Program-made: the position numbers and the translations under genes
Shown: one piece after another, positions 7,517 to 16,094 of the stretch
How the letters are laid out: each line of letters opens with the position of its first letter
How positions within the stretch are numbered: position 1 is the first letter of the stretch
DNA from: Aestuariivivens sediminis
Lineage (GTDB): Bacteria; Bacteroidota; Bacteroidia; Flavobacteriales; Flavobacteriaceae
Length of the DNA: 64,000 nucleotides
Assembly: GCF_022662105.1 (NCBI RefSeq)
Contig: NZ_JAKMCP010000001.1
Coordinates: forward strand, 682,001-746,000
Direction of reading: 5' to 3'
The notes under the pieces: model-generated
Databases searched by the model: none
What the model was told of the DNA's origin: nothing
The model's input: only the letters and a program-made list of their open reading frames with translations

Positions 7517-8431
7517 ATGGAAGACGATAAAATACACCCTGATTCTAGAAGAAGGTTTCTAAAAAAACTGTCCACTGGAAGTATTCTTGCAGCAACCGGG
7601 CTAGCATTTAATTCACTTTCCTCCTGTAAGGATAAATCATCGGAAAAATCAACCTTATTAACTCCAGATGGCAAACTAGTCCAAGTGCCCAATTCAGAAA
7701 TTGAAGCCATGGAACACTTGTACCATGGCGCACCACCAGACGAAGCACGTGAAGGTATTCCCGGAAAAAAATTTGTCATGGTTGTAGACTTAAGTAAATG
7801 CAAGAATGCCAGAAAATGTATTCAGGCCTGCGATAAACATCATAATCTAACTCCGGAAAGACCCTATATAAAGGTTCTTGAAATGAAAGACAATGAAAAA
7901 TCTTCTCCTTATTGGATGCCAAAAAAATGCTTTCAGTGTGACAACCCCCCCTGTGTAAAAGTTTGTCCCGTTGGCGCCACCTTTAAACGTACGGACGGTA
8001 TTGTATTGATTGATAATGAACGTTGTATTGGTTGTCGTTTTTGTATGGCTGCCTGTCCCTATTCGGCAAGGGTATTCAATTGGGGTAACCCTCCTGAAGG
8101 CAAATTAGACATACCCTATTCTCCAGAAACCAGTCTTCCGAGCAAACAAGGTACCGTGGCAAAATGTGATTTTTGTCCTGAAATGCTCCGACAAGATAAA
8201 CTTCCACACTGTGTTACAGCGTGTCCTAACGGGGTCATTTATTTTGGAAACGAACTTGAAGACTCTGTAACCAACGGAGAGGAGACTGTTAGATTAAGTA
8301 CACTTCTAAAAGACAAGGCTGGGTACCGATACATGGAAGAATTAGGAACAAAGCCCCGTGTTTATTATTTACCGCCCGTTGATCGACTCTTCCCATTTGA
8401 AAAAGAAAACTCAGAAAACAGCACATCATGA
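7517..8431 (+). CDS. NrfC/PsrB-like 4Fe-4S subunit, Tat lipoprotein (module 2)
   Basis: The 304-residue paralogue of the protein at 3730 has a Tat signal (DSRRRFLKKL) followed by a lipobox-like LSSC, so it may be exported by Tat and lipid-anchored. The four cysteine groups are CKNARKCIQAC, CFQCDNPPCVKVCP, CIGCRFCMAACP and CDFC-x11-CVTAC. As in the first copy, the first group has Ala in place of the second Cys. The shared C-terminal part (TNGEETVRLSTLLKDKAGYR) is nearly identical to copy 1. It overlaps the next gene by ATGA. It is preceded by its own FNR-like box and promoter. Confidence 0.88.
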   Translation: MEDDKIHPDSRRRFLKKLSTGSILAATGLAFNSLSSCKDKSSEKSTLLTPDGKLVQVPNSEIEAMEHLYHGAPPDEAREGIPGKKFVMVVDLSKCKNARKCIQACDKHHNLTPERPYIKVLEMKDNEKSSPYWMPKKCFQCDNPPCVKVCPVGATFKRTDGIVLIDNERCIGCRFCMAACPYSARVFNWGNPPEGKLDIPYSPETSLPSKQGTVAKCDFCPEMLRQDKLPHCVTACPNGVIYFGNELEDSVTNGEETVRLSTLLKDKAGYRYMEELGTKPRVYYLPPVDRLFPFEKENSENSTS

Positions 8432-9765
8432 GCAAGCAAAGTGAACATCAACAAGAGTTTCGTGAGAGAAGAGAAAAAGATCTTTTAAGACATATCATAA
8501 AAACCTCATTGAATTATAAACTATGGATTGCCTTTTTAATTCTTATTATTTTAATAGGAATGTATGGGTATTATCGCCAGCTAAAATATGGGTTGATTGT
8601 TACCGCCATGAGAGATTATACCTCATGGGGTATCTACATTTCTAACTTTGTGTTCTTCGTTGCCATTAGTCTTGTAGGATCCCTCTTCAGTTCTATTTTA
8701 AAACTAAATAAAAATGAATGGTCAAAGCCCCTTACAAGAATTTCTGAAATTATTGCTGTATCTGCTATCATATGTGCCATTGTCATTATAATTGTGGATA
8801 TGGGAAGACCGGATAGATTCTTTTATGTCATTAGATATTTAAGAATTCAGTCGCCAATTATATGGGATGTGATCATTATTTCTACCTATCTGGTGATTAG
8901 TTTAATATTACTTTATTCGTCTTTACTCCCGGATCTTGCCCTTTGTCGTGATCGATTAACGGCAATCCCCCAATGGAAAAAAAAGTTATACCGCATGTTG
9001 GCTATTAATTGGCGAAACCACCCCAATCAACTTGACATGCTTCAAAAGGTGACTAAAATTTTAGCGATTTCGGTACTCCCTGTTGCTTTCGCCATACATA
9101 CGGTTACATCTTGGCTGTTTGCAACCACATGGCGCCCTGGATGGGATAGTACTAACCTTGGGCCATACTTTGTTTCAGGGGCTTTTATGGCTGGTGCAGC
9201 AGCAATAATTATTGCTATGTATTTTATAAGAAAGTCTCTTCATCTAAAGGCTTATATTACAGAAGCTCATTTTGATAAAATGGGTAAGCTATTGGTTTTA
9301 TTATCATTGGTATACCTATACTTTAACATTAACGAATACTTAGGACCTGCATTTAAAATGGTTGGGGTTGAAGGAGAACATATTATAGAGTTATTTGTTG
9401 GTAAATATGCACCAATGTATTGGTTTGTTCAATTAGGCGGCCTGGTTTTACCTATAGTTTTCTTGCTTTTTAAAGGCATGCGGCGATCCTTACCCATATT
9501 TATAATTTCAACATTTATAATATTGGGAGCATGGTTTAAACGGTTTTTAATTGTCATTCCATCTCTTCAGCATCCATATTTACCTATTCAAGGAGTGGAT
9601 GAATCCTATTTGCATTACAATCCGACTTGGGAAGAATGGGCTATAACCCTTGCTTCATTTGCCTGGTTTTTATTAATTATTACCATTCTTATTAAACTAT
9701 TTCCCATTATACCGATTCAAAAGCATGAACATGTTTCAAAACGCCATCCAATACTAAATTTTTAA
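8428..9765 (+). CDS. NrfD/PsrC-like membrane quinone subunit (module 2)
   Basis: The 445-residue paralogue of the protein at 4728 has the same set of hydrophobic segments and the shared motifs MRDYTSWGIYISNFVFF, VDMGRPDR, GWDSTN and YFNINEYLGP. The N terminus is longer and charged (about 30 residues). The start overlaps the FeS gene stop. As in module 1, no catalytic Mo protein accompanies it, and here no cytochrome gene does either. It may use the cytochromes of module 1 or a different partner. Confidence 0.87.
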   Translation: MSKQSEHQQEFRERREKDLLRHIIKTSLNYKLWIAFLILIILIGMYGYYRQLKYGLIVTAMRDYTSWGIYISNFVFFVAISLVGSLFSSILKLNKNEWSKPLTRISEIIAVSAIICAIVIIIVDMGRPDRFFYVIRYLRIQSPIIWDVIIISTYLVISLILLYSSLLPDLALCRDRLTAIPQWKKKLYRMLAINWRNHPNQLDMLQKVTKILAISVLPVAFAIHTVTSWLFATTWRPGWDSTNLGPYFVSGAFMAGAAAIIIAMYFIRKSLHLKAYITEAHFDKMGKLLVLLSLVYLYFNINEYLGPAFKMVGVEGEHIIELFVGKYAPMYWFVQLGGLVLPIVFLLFKGMRRSLPIFIISTFIILGAWFKRFLIVIPSLQHPYLPIQGVDESYLHYNPTWEEWAITLASFAWFLLIITILIKLFPIIPIQKHEHVSKRHPILNF

Positions 9766-9768
9766 AAA

Positions 9769-10356
9769 ATGAAAGCAACGTTGTTTAATATTATTTGGGT
9801 TTTAAAAATATCATGGTCAGTGCTAATAATATTTTTCAGCTTTAATACAGTTTTAGCGCAAGAGGACGACATGATGGAAGACGCAAAAATAGAGTTATCC
9901 TTTATTGAAGATGCCGATTCTAAAATCATTGTTGCGACGGCAACAAATAAAAACGATGAGCCCATAGAAGACCTTGAGCTTTATTTTTATGTGAAGAGAT
10001 CCTTTAGTAATTTACCCATTGGCGATTTTTTTAATGCCACGGATGAAACCGGCACGATTAAAGTTGAATTCCCAAATGATCTTCCGGGTGATCCCGAAGG
10101 GAATGTTGCCATTTTGGTTAAATTAATGGATTCAGATCTTTACAACGATATGACTCTTGAAACCATAAAAAAATGGGGAGTACCATCGCCCTCACCAAGC
10201 CAATTTCACGAAAAAAGATCACTTTGGGCGGCGGCGGCAAATGCGCCAATCCCACTCATTCTTATTATTAGTGCGTTGATTTTTTCTATTTGGTTTATTA
10301 TATGCTATATCATATACATTTTATTTAAAATACGCAAAATAGGAATGGTAACATGA
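9769..10356 (+). CDS. Exported accessory subunit with C-terminal membrane anchor (module 2)
   Basis: The 195-residue protein has a signal peptide (cleavage near VLAQ), one Ig-like unit and a C-terminal membrane helix. It corresponds to the second half of the 290-residue protein at 6047 and occupies the same position after NrfD. Shared features are PIGDFFNATDETGTI, the Asp-rich LMDSDLYND and a Trp-containing stretch before the helix (KRSLWAAAANAP). It starts 3 bases after the NrfD stop. Function is unknown; it is probably a subunit of the same complex. Confidence 0.72.
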   Translation: MKATLFNIIWVLKISWSVLIIFFSFNTVLAQEDDMMEDAKIELSFIEDADSKIIVATATNKNDEPIEDLELYFYVKRSFSNLPIGDFFNATDETGTIKVEFPNDLPGDPEGNVAILVKLMDSDLYNDMTLETIKKWGVPSPSPSQFHEKRSLWAAAANAPIPLILIISALIFSIWFIICYIIYILFKIRKIGMVT

Positions 10357-11332
10357 AATTAGTTATAATAACGCCAACATTTTTATAAGGCTAGGGAACC
10401 TATATTCAATATTAAGTGTGATTTTATTGTTCCTGGCTTTCATTGACAATTTATGCTCGAATCGTATTAAAATCCTATCCATTACCTTAAATATATTTAT
10501 AGCATTCCTATTCGCAGGATCCATGTAACACACCTATGGTTTGGTCATGAAATGGTACCTATCCGGACATGCGCCATGGAGTAATGGGTACGAAGCATTA
10601 CTTTTAGTTTCCTGGGCAAGTTTATTGGCGGGATTTAGTTTTAGCAAATATTCCAGGATTACTTTAGCAGCCACTACCCTTTTGGCATTTTTGACCTTAA
10701 TGACCGCCAGTCATAGCAGTTACGATCCACAATTAACAAACTTGCAACCTGTTCTCAAATCGTATTGGTTAATAATTCATGTCGCAACATTAACCATTAG
10801 TTATGGTTTTTTAGGACTAGGATTGGTATTAGGGCTGTTTAACATGGTTATTTATATTCTGAAAACGAATCATAATTATAAGAGATTATCTTTAATAACC
10901 AAGGAATTACCCTATATAAATGAAATGACTATAACTATAGGTTTATTATTAGCTACGGTAGGAACCTTTTTAGGTGGGGTATGGGCCAATGAGTCCTGGG
11001 GGCGCTATTGGGGATGGGATGCTAAAGAAACCTGGGCCTTGGTTATCACAGTGGTCTATACCATAATCATTCACTTACGGTTAGCCCCAAAAATTAAGGG
11101 TGAATTTATCTTTAATGTGGCATCTATTATTGGTTTTGGATCGGTGCTAATGACTTTTATCGGTGTCAATTACTATTTCACCAAAGGATTGCATAGCTAC
11201 GGCAGTGGCGATACACCGGTATTCCCAATTTATCTTTGGTTTGTATTAAGTTTTATAATAGCTCTTATAATCATTGCAGGTATAAACAAGCGTAGAATCG
11301 ATAAATTCCAATATCAGGTGGAAGAATCATAA
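10352..11332 (+). pseudogene. ccsA: CcsA-like cytochrome c biogenesis gene, truncated and with an in-frame stop
   Basis: The surviving frame from TTG 10541 (263 residues) carries the heme-handling WWD motif of CcsA/ResC (WGRYWGWDAKETWAL) and conserved HAPWSNGYE. In the same frame, codons 10352-10525 read as another family-like stretch (EISYNNANIFIRLGN, then LYSILSVILLFLAFIDN). It is cut by a TAA at 10526-10528, just before HTYGLVMKWY. Upstream, a TAA at 10349 ends the frame, and no ResB part is present. So the gene seems to have lost its 5' half and gained a nonsense codon. A shortened protein from TTG 10541 or ATG 10547 could still be made. Such proteins attach heme to c-type cytochromes. 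Confidence 0.75.
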
Positions 11333-11351
11333 GTATTACATTATCATCAAT

Positions 11352-11383
11352 AAAAAAAGCGCAACATGCTTTGTTGCGCTTTA
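11352..11383. terminator. Bidirectional terminator between ccsA remnant and DUF2383 gene
   Basis: AAAGCGCAAC at 11356-11365 pairs with GTTGCGCTTT at 11373-11382 around a 7-base loop. A-rich sequence precedes it. It lies between two convergent genes and can serve both. Confidence 0.8.
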
Positions 11384-11402
11384 TCTATCTAGGATTAATT
11401 AT

Positions 11403-11852
11403 TTATGATACCAATTCTTCATGCACTCTTTCGGTATTGATGGCCTCTTTAAGTGCGTTTTTTTGCTTAATTAATAATGATTCCGTACTAGAAGGTAAGG
11501 TTTCATCTTTAAGAATTTCATTATATTCTTCTAAACTTGCTTTTTCGCCTTTTATGGCCTCTTCCAGAATAACTTCCTCATCATTTGATGAAAACAACGA
11601 TTTTAAGGTCATCCAATTTCTATGGACTATTCCTTTGAAACTACCTGAAGCCTGAGGTTCTTCACCAAATCGCAAAATTTCAGTCCTTAATTCCTTGGCA
11701 AATTCACTGCGTTCAGTGGCACATTTCTCAAAGAATAATTTCAATCTTGGACTGTATATGCTATTTGCGGCATTAAGATATCCTTTTTCCGCATCATAAT
11801 TCTTAATTAATAATTCATTTAATTTTTTTGAAATTTTTTCAGTGTACTTCAT
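11403..11852 (-). CDS. DUF2383 / PA2169-type four-helix-bundle protein
   Basis: This is a helical protein of about 149 residues with no signal peptide. MKYTEKISKKLNELLIKNYDAEKGYLNAA and the later ERSEFAKELRTEI fit the PA2169 (DUF2383) ferritin-like helical family. I chose the ATG at 11852 because the known family starts there; an in-frame ATG at 11864 would add four residues. A second copy lies at 14665. The function of the family is not established; stress response is often suspected. Confidence 0.82.
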   Translation of the reverse strand: MKYTEKISKKLNELLIKNYDAEKGYLNAANSIYSPRLKLFFEKCATERSEFAKELRTEILRFGEEPQASGSFKGIVHRNWMTLKSLFSSNDEEVILEEAIKGEKASLEEYNEILKDETLPSSTESLLIKQKNALKEAINTERVHEELVS

Positions 11853-11864
11853 TATCATTTGCAT

Positions 11865-12263
11865 TTTTAAATTTCAATAAATTCTTTAGAGATGCGTATT
11901 GTTTCACATCTGCAACTATAGTATACAGGAATATGTGCCTCATGTCAAATAAATTAACATAAATTAGTATTTATAACGTGACTTTAACACTATTGGACAC
12001 CATTTTAACAAAACTCAATAAACACTTACATACGTATTGAAAAATATGAATAAATCAAAAATACCGCAGCATAAAATGAAAATTACAAAAAGAATGCTAT
12101 AGAGAAATGGTTCTGACTAAAGAAATAATCATAATTTTTAAGTGCACTCAAAATAGTTTAGCCTATTTTACCTTATCTTTTCTTAAAAAAAGTATTCCGT
12201 TTATAATACGTTGAGTCCCTATGGAAATTATTTATACTTTTATACCCTTTCAATTAGAAAACC
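11865..12263. other. Intergenic region with two divergent promoters
   Basis: This 400-base AT-rich gap holds no convincing gene. On the minus strand TTGACA (11948-11943), 17 bases, then TATACT (11925-11920) is a near-consensus sigma-70-like promoter for the DUF2383 gene. A Bacteroidota-like TATAGTTG overlaps at 11920-11913. On the plus strand TTG at 12211 and TACTTTTA at 12235-12242 form a Bacteroidota promoter for the lactonase gene. The middle part shows nothing I can name. Confidence 0.5.
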
Positions 12264-13328
12264 ATGAAGCATAAGATATTTCTTTTAGCCCTTTCAGGCT
12301 TATCCTTTGTCTGTTGCTCAAACCCGACAATCCCTTTATACGTTGGCACTTATACGTCCGGCGACAGCGAAGGCATTTACCAATTCCAGTTTAATACGGA
12401 AACCGGTGCGCTTGGCGCTTTGCAATTAGCTGCAAAAACAACAGATCCTTCGTATTTATGCTACTCACCAGACCGCCACTATTTATATGCCGTTAACGAG
12501 ACCAAAAAAGGTTCGGTATCCGCTTTCAAGGTGGATTCCAATGGTTTGCTGTCCCATCTCAATACGGTAGAAAGCCATGGTGCCCACCCCTGCCATATTG
12601 CCATCAATGATGCTGGCAATAAAACCGCTGTTTCCAATTATTCCGGAGGTAATGTTTCCTTATTTACAATTAATGACAATGGCACACTAAACCCTGCTTT
12701 TCAAGTCATAAACCACAATACCGATTCCATTGTTTCCCATGCTCATTCCGCGGCCTTTTTAAGATCGTATTTATATGTAGCTGATTTAGGAAAAAATGCC
12801 GTGTACGAATACACTTTAGAAAACCATAACTTTAAGCTGCTAGATTCCAATATTGTGCCATTACCATCCAAATCCGGACCCAGGCATTTCACATTTACAG
12901 CGGATGGGAAATTTATATATATTATAAACGAACTTTCGAGTACCATTACTTCGGCTCAAAAAACAAATGATGGATTCGAGTGGATTGAGACCATTTCAAC
13001 TTTAGCAGACGATTATAATATTGAAAGTTATTGTGCCGATATTCACCTGTCTGAGGATGAACGTTTTTTATACGGTTCCAATCGTGGCGAAAATTCCATA
13101 GTTGTATTCAAAAGAAATATTGAAAAAGGAACCCTTGAAAAAATTCAAAACATTGGCGTTAGAGGAGATTGGCCTCGAAACTTTACTTTGGATCCAACAG
13201 GTAAATTCTTATTGGTTGCCAATCAAAGAAGTGAAAATATTTCTGTTTTTAAAATAGATAACAACACCGGAACACTGTCTTTTATGCATGAGATAAAAAT
13301 AGCATCACCCGTATGTTTGTTATTCTAA
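12264..13328 (+). CDS. Lactonase family (7-bladed beta-propeller) lipoprotein, 6-phosphogluconolactonase-like
   Basis: The 354-residue protein has a lipoprotein-like signal (SGLSFVCCS) and then PLYVGTYTSGDSEGIYQF, the opening of the YbhE/lactonase propeller family. Repeated blades contain the sequence types YLYAVNE, HPCHIAIN, GPRHFTFTADGKFIYIINE and WPRNFTLDPTGKFLLVANQ. Because it is exported, it is unlikely to be the pentose-phosphate enzyme proper; its substrate is probably an extracytoplasmic lactone. Single gene with its own promoter at 12211-12242. Confidence 0.85.
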   Translation: MKHKIFLLALSGLSFVCCSNPTIPLYVGTYTSGDSEGIYQFQFNTETGALGALQLAAKTTDPSYLCYSPDRHYLYAVNETKKGSVSAFKVDSNGLLSHLNTVESHGAHPCHIAINDAGNKTAVSNYSGGNVSLFTINDNGTLNPAFQVINHNTDSIVSHAHSAAFLRSYLYVADLGKNAVYEYTLENHNFKLLDSNIVPLPSKSGPRHFTFTADGKFIYIINELSSTITSAQKTNDGFEWIETISTLADDYNIESYCADIHLSEDERFLYGSNRGENSIVVFKRNIEKGTLEKIQNIGVRGDWPRNFTLDPTGKFLLVANQRSENISVFKIDNNTGTLSFMHEIKIASPVCLLF

Positions 13329-13379
13329 AACAGTGTGGTATTTTCAAAATAAAAACATGAAATAATTAAAAAAATATAG

Positions 13380-13420
13380 TATCTTTGCGCCCTTATTAAT
13401 AACCCGAGGTCGTGAACCTC
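13380..13420 (+). promoter_or_regulatory. rpsP promoter -7 element and leader hairpin
   Basis: TATCTTTG at 13380-13387 is a perfect TAnnTTTG element. The leader that follows (about 45 bases) contains GAGGT (13406-13410) and ACCTC (13416-13420), a short hairpin. It could be a simple structural element or a weak regulatory one. Confidence 0.6.
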
Positions 13421-13435
13421 AACTAATTAATTATT

Positions 13436-13954
13436 ATGCCAGTAAAGATTAGATTACAAAGACACGGTAAAAAAGGGAAACCTTATTACTGGATTGTTGC
13501 AGCAGATGCACGATCAAAGAGAGATGGTAAATACCTAGAAAAATTAGGTTATTACAATCCTAATACCAATCCAGCAACAATTGATTTAAGCGTTGATGGT
13601 GCCGTAAAATGGTTACAAAACGGGGCTCAACCAACTGATACGGCCAGAGCCATTTTGTCCTACAAAGGTGTTTTATTAAAGAAACATTTAGCCGGCGGTG
13701 TTAAAAAGGGAGCTTTAACAGAAGAACAGGCTGAAGAAAAATTCAATGCCTGGTTAGAGGAAAAAGCTGCAAAAGTACAAGCTAAAGCAGATGGCTTATC
13801 TAAAGCTGAGGCAAAAGCGAAGGCAGAGGCCTTGGCTGCTGAAAAAGCTGTTAATGAAGCTAGGATAGCTGCAGCAGCACCTGTTGTTGAAGAAGAAGTT
13901 GAGGAAGAAGAATCTCCTGCTGCTGAAGTTGAAGCAACAAACGAAGAAGAATAA
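13436..13954 (+). CDS. rpsP: 30S ribosomal protein S16 with extended acidic C terminus
   Basis: The N-terminal 80-90 residues are a typical S16 ([21 protein letters not shown]...YNPN). The total length is 172 residues, about twice that of E. coli S16. The extra part is helical Ala/Lys/Glu-rich sequence ending in a run of Glu. Extended S16 proteins are common in Bacteroidota. A hairpin terminator separates it from rimM. Confidence 0.97.
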   Translation: MPVKIRLQRHGKKGKPYYWIVAADARSKRDGKYLEKLGYYNPNTNPATIDLSVDGAVKWLQNGAQPTDTARAILSYKGVLLKKHLAGGVKKGALTEEQAEEKFNAWLEEKAAKVQAKADGLSKAEAKAKAEALAAEKAVNEARIAAAAPVVEEEVEEEESPAAEVEATNEEE

Positions 13955-13975
13955 AACGTTATTTTTCATACTTTT

Positions 13976-14006
13976 AAACTCCGATATTCATATCGGAGTT
14001 TTTTTA
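13976..14006 (+). terminator. Intrinsic terminator after rpsP
   Basis: ACTCCGATAT (13978-13987) pairs perfectly with ATATCGGAGT (13990-13999), flanked by A and T runs. The loop is very short (TC), so the top pairs probably open. Clear terminator. Confidence 0.88.
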
Positions 14007-14138
14007 TTAAAATACGTTATGACCTTTTCCAGTAATGCTAACGATTTTTAAGGTTCATTAAACGTATCATAAGATTCGGAAAAGTCATTTTGAGTATCTG
14101 GTAATGTCAGTTCAGGTCAACATTTTAAACGATTTATC

Positions 14139-14663
14139 ATGAACAAAGAGGATTGTTTTTATTTAGGTAAAATTGTAAAAAAATACAGTTTTAAAGGGGA
14201 AGTTTTGGCGAAGCTTGATACAGATCAACCAGAGGTTTATGAGCATTTAGAGACCATTTTTTTGGAATTGAGAAACAATTTAGTCCCTTTTTTCGTCGAA
14301 TATGCCCAGTTACACAAATCGGAGCTACTTCGCATAAAATTTGAAGATGTTGACACGGAAGCAGATGCTGACACTATTATGAAAAGTAATCTTTTTTTAC
14401 CTCTAGATCTCCTTCCAAAACTAGAAGGAAATACGTTCTACTTTCATGAAGTTATTGGATTTGCCGTAAAGGATAAAAATTACGGTGATGTGGGAACCAT
14501 TAAATCTATAAACGACAGCTCTGCTCAAGCACTTTTTGAAATTGAAAGCAATGGAAAGGAAATTTTAATTCCCATGAACGATGAATTTATTCTTAAAGTT
14601 GATCGGAATACTAAAACCATTTTGGTTGAAACACCCGAAGGCCTAATTGACTTAAATTTTTAG
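14139..14663 (+). CDS. rimM: Ribosome maturation factor RimM
   Basis: The 174-residue protein starts CFYLGKIVKKYSFKGEVLAKLDTD, the conserved N-terminal RimM domain. A PRC-barrel follows (YFHEVIGFAVKDKNYGDVGTIKSI, then EILIPMNDEFILKVD). It helps 16S rRNA processing and 30S assembly near S19/S13. It follows rpsP, as in many bacteria, although a terminator and 184 bases separate them here. Confidence 0.95.
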   Translation: MNKEDCFYLGKIVKKYSFKGEVLAKLDTDQPEVYEHLETIFLELRNNLVPFFVEYAQLHKSELLRIKFEDVDTEADADTIMKSNLFLPLDLLPKLEGNTFYFHEVIGFAVKDKNYGDVGTIKSINDSSAQALFEIESNGKEILIPMNDEFILKVDRNTKTILVETPEGLIDLNF

Positions 14664-14664
14664 G

Positions 14665-15123
14665 CTATACCGCAAGAGTTCTATTTGCTCTAATGGCATT
14701 CATTGTGACATGGAGTATATCACGCTGTCCCACTAACAATTTACACAAAGACAAACTCAAGTTAATTTCCTGTAGTAAGCTATTATAATTATCAATACTC
14801 CATTGTATAACACTGCAAACCTGATCCAGCAATTCTCGCTCATTACCCTTCTTCAGTAAGGGTCTCATATTTTTCCAAATAATATGATACCTGCTACTTA
14901 GCCTGTTTAATCTATCGAAGCTTTGTGGTTCAGCGCCAAGTTTAGTAATTTCTTTCTGTAATGCTCTGGAAAATTCATTTCTTTCAAAGCCACGTTCACT
15001 AAAAAAAGCCTTAAACTCATTATCATCGACTAATTCAGAAGCATCTAAATAAATCTTTTCTGCTTCATAGTTCATCATCAATACATTATTGATTTTAGTA
15101 ATAACTTTCTCTGAAATATTCAT
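14665..15123 (-). CDS. DUF2383 / PA2169-type four-helix-bundle protein, second copy
   Basis: The 152-residue helical protein is similar to the one at 11403: NNVLMMNYEAEKIYLDASEL, then ERNEFSRALQKEITKLGAEPQS. It has no signal peptide. It is convergent with rimM, one base after its stop. The two copies flank the lactonase-rpsP-rimM block and run in the same direction, consistent with an old duplication. Function unknown. Confidence 0.78.
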   Translation of the reverse strand: MNISEKVITKINNVLMMNYEAEKIYLDASELVDDNEFKAFFSERGFERNEFSRALQKEITKLGAEPQSFDRLNRLSSRYHIIWKNMRPLLKKGNERELLDQVCSVIQWSIDNYNSLLQEINLSLSLCKLLVGQRDILHVTMNAIRANRTLAV

Positions 15124-15288
15124 GTTAACAATTCAACTTTTTTAAACTAACTACGTAAATATAACTAAAAACAGATGCGATAAGTATAAATTTTAACATA
15201 GTTTATCTACATCTTTTTAACATTTAAAAATACTCTTGTAATTTTCTAAACCCTTTACTTATTCATAATTTAGTATCCAAAAATCAAG

Positions 15289-16005
15289 ATGTCGAACAAG
15301 CCATTTGTTTTTAAGGCGTTTAGGGTTAAACAAGATCAATGTGCCATGAAAATTGGGACAGATGGGGTATTACTTGGCGCATGGGCCTCTATTGACCACA
15401 ATCCCGCTTCCATATTAGATATTGGAACTGGAACTGGAATTATTAGTTTGATGCTGGCACAACGCAGTTCAGCCAAACTTATCGACGCTATAGAAATTGA
15501 TGGTGATGCCTATGAACAGTGTGTTGATAATTTTGAACATTCGCCATGGAGTGATCGGCTGTTTTGTTACCATACTTCACTCAACAAATTTGTTGATGAA
15601 ATCGAAGTCAAGTATGATCTTATAGTTTGTAACCCCCCTTTCTATTCGGAGGACTATCGAACAAAAAACAATCCTCGCAATTTGGCCAGATTTCAAGACG
15701 CCTTACCTTTCGACCATTTAATAGCCTGTGTCTCCAAATTACTGCTTGATAATGGTAATTTTTCTGTTATCATCCCTTTTAAAGAAGAAGATCAATTCAT
15801 TGCAACTGCATTTAAATACGGACTATATCCCATTACCATTATGCATGTTAAGGGGACACCAAGTTCACAAATTAAACGCAGTTTATTAAGGTTTTCGTTC
15901 CGCAAAGGTAATGCTAGAAGGACCCAATTAATTATTGAAGCTAAAAGACACCAATACACCCAGAAATATAAAGATCTCACTCAAGATTTTTATTTAAACA
16001 TGTAA
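15289..16005 (+). CDS. trmN6: tRNA1(Val) (adenine(37)-N6)-methyltransferase
   Basis: The 238-residue protein has a class I methyltransferase fold: ILDIGTGTGIISLMLAQR binds S-adenosylmethionine, and CNPPFYSEDY is the NPPF/Y catalytic motif for N6-adenine methylation. Opening FVFKAFRVKQDQCAMKIGTDGVLLGAW is typical of the YfiC/TrmN6 family. It is a single gene. Confidence 0.93.
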   Translation: MSNKPFVFKAFRVKQDQCAMKIGTDGVLLGAWASIDHNPASILDIGTGTGIISLMLAQRSSAKLIDAIEIDGDAYEQCVDNFEHSPWSDRLFCYHTSLNKFVDEIEVKYDLIVCNPPFYSEDYRTKNNPRNLARFQDALPFDHLIACVSKLLLDNGNFSVIIPFKEEDQFIATAFKYGLYPITIMHVKGTPSSQIKRSLLRFSFRKGNARRTQLIIEAKRHQYTQKYKDLTQDFYLNM

Positions 16006-16094
16006 CCATTTAAATTATTTTATTCTTAGTAAAATCCGTGTTTTATTCTTAATTTTAAATAATTTTGCCTAAATACTGAATAAAATTTAATTTC

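Noticed and set aside
11936-11947. TGCCTCATGTCA upstream of the DUF2383 gene, as a fifth FNR-like box
   Set aside because: Only 9 of 12 positions match and there is no TAnnTTT 35 bases away on either strand.
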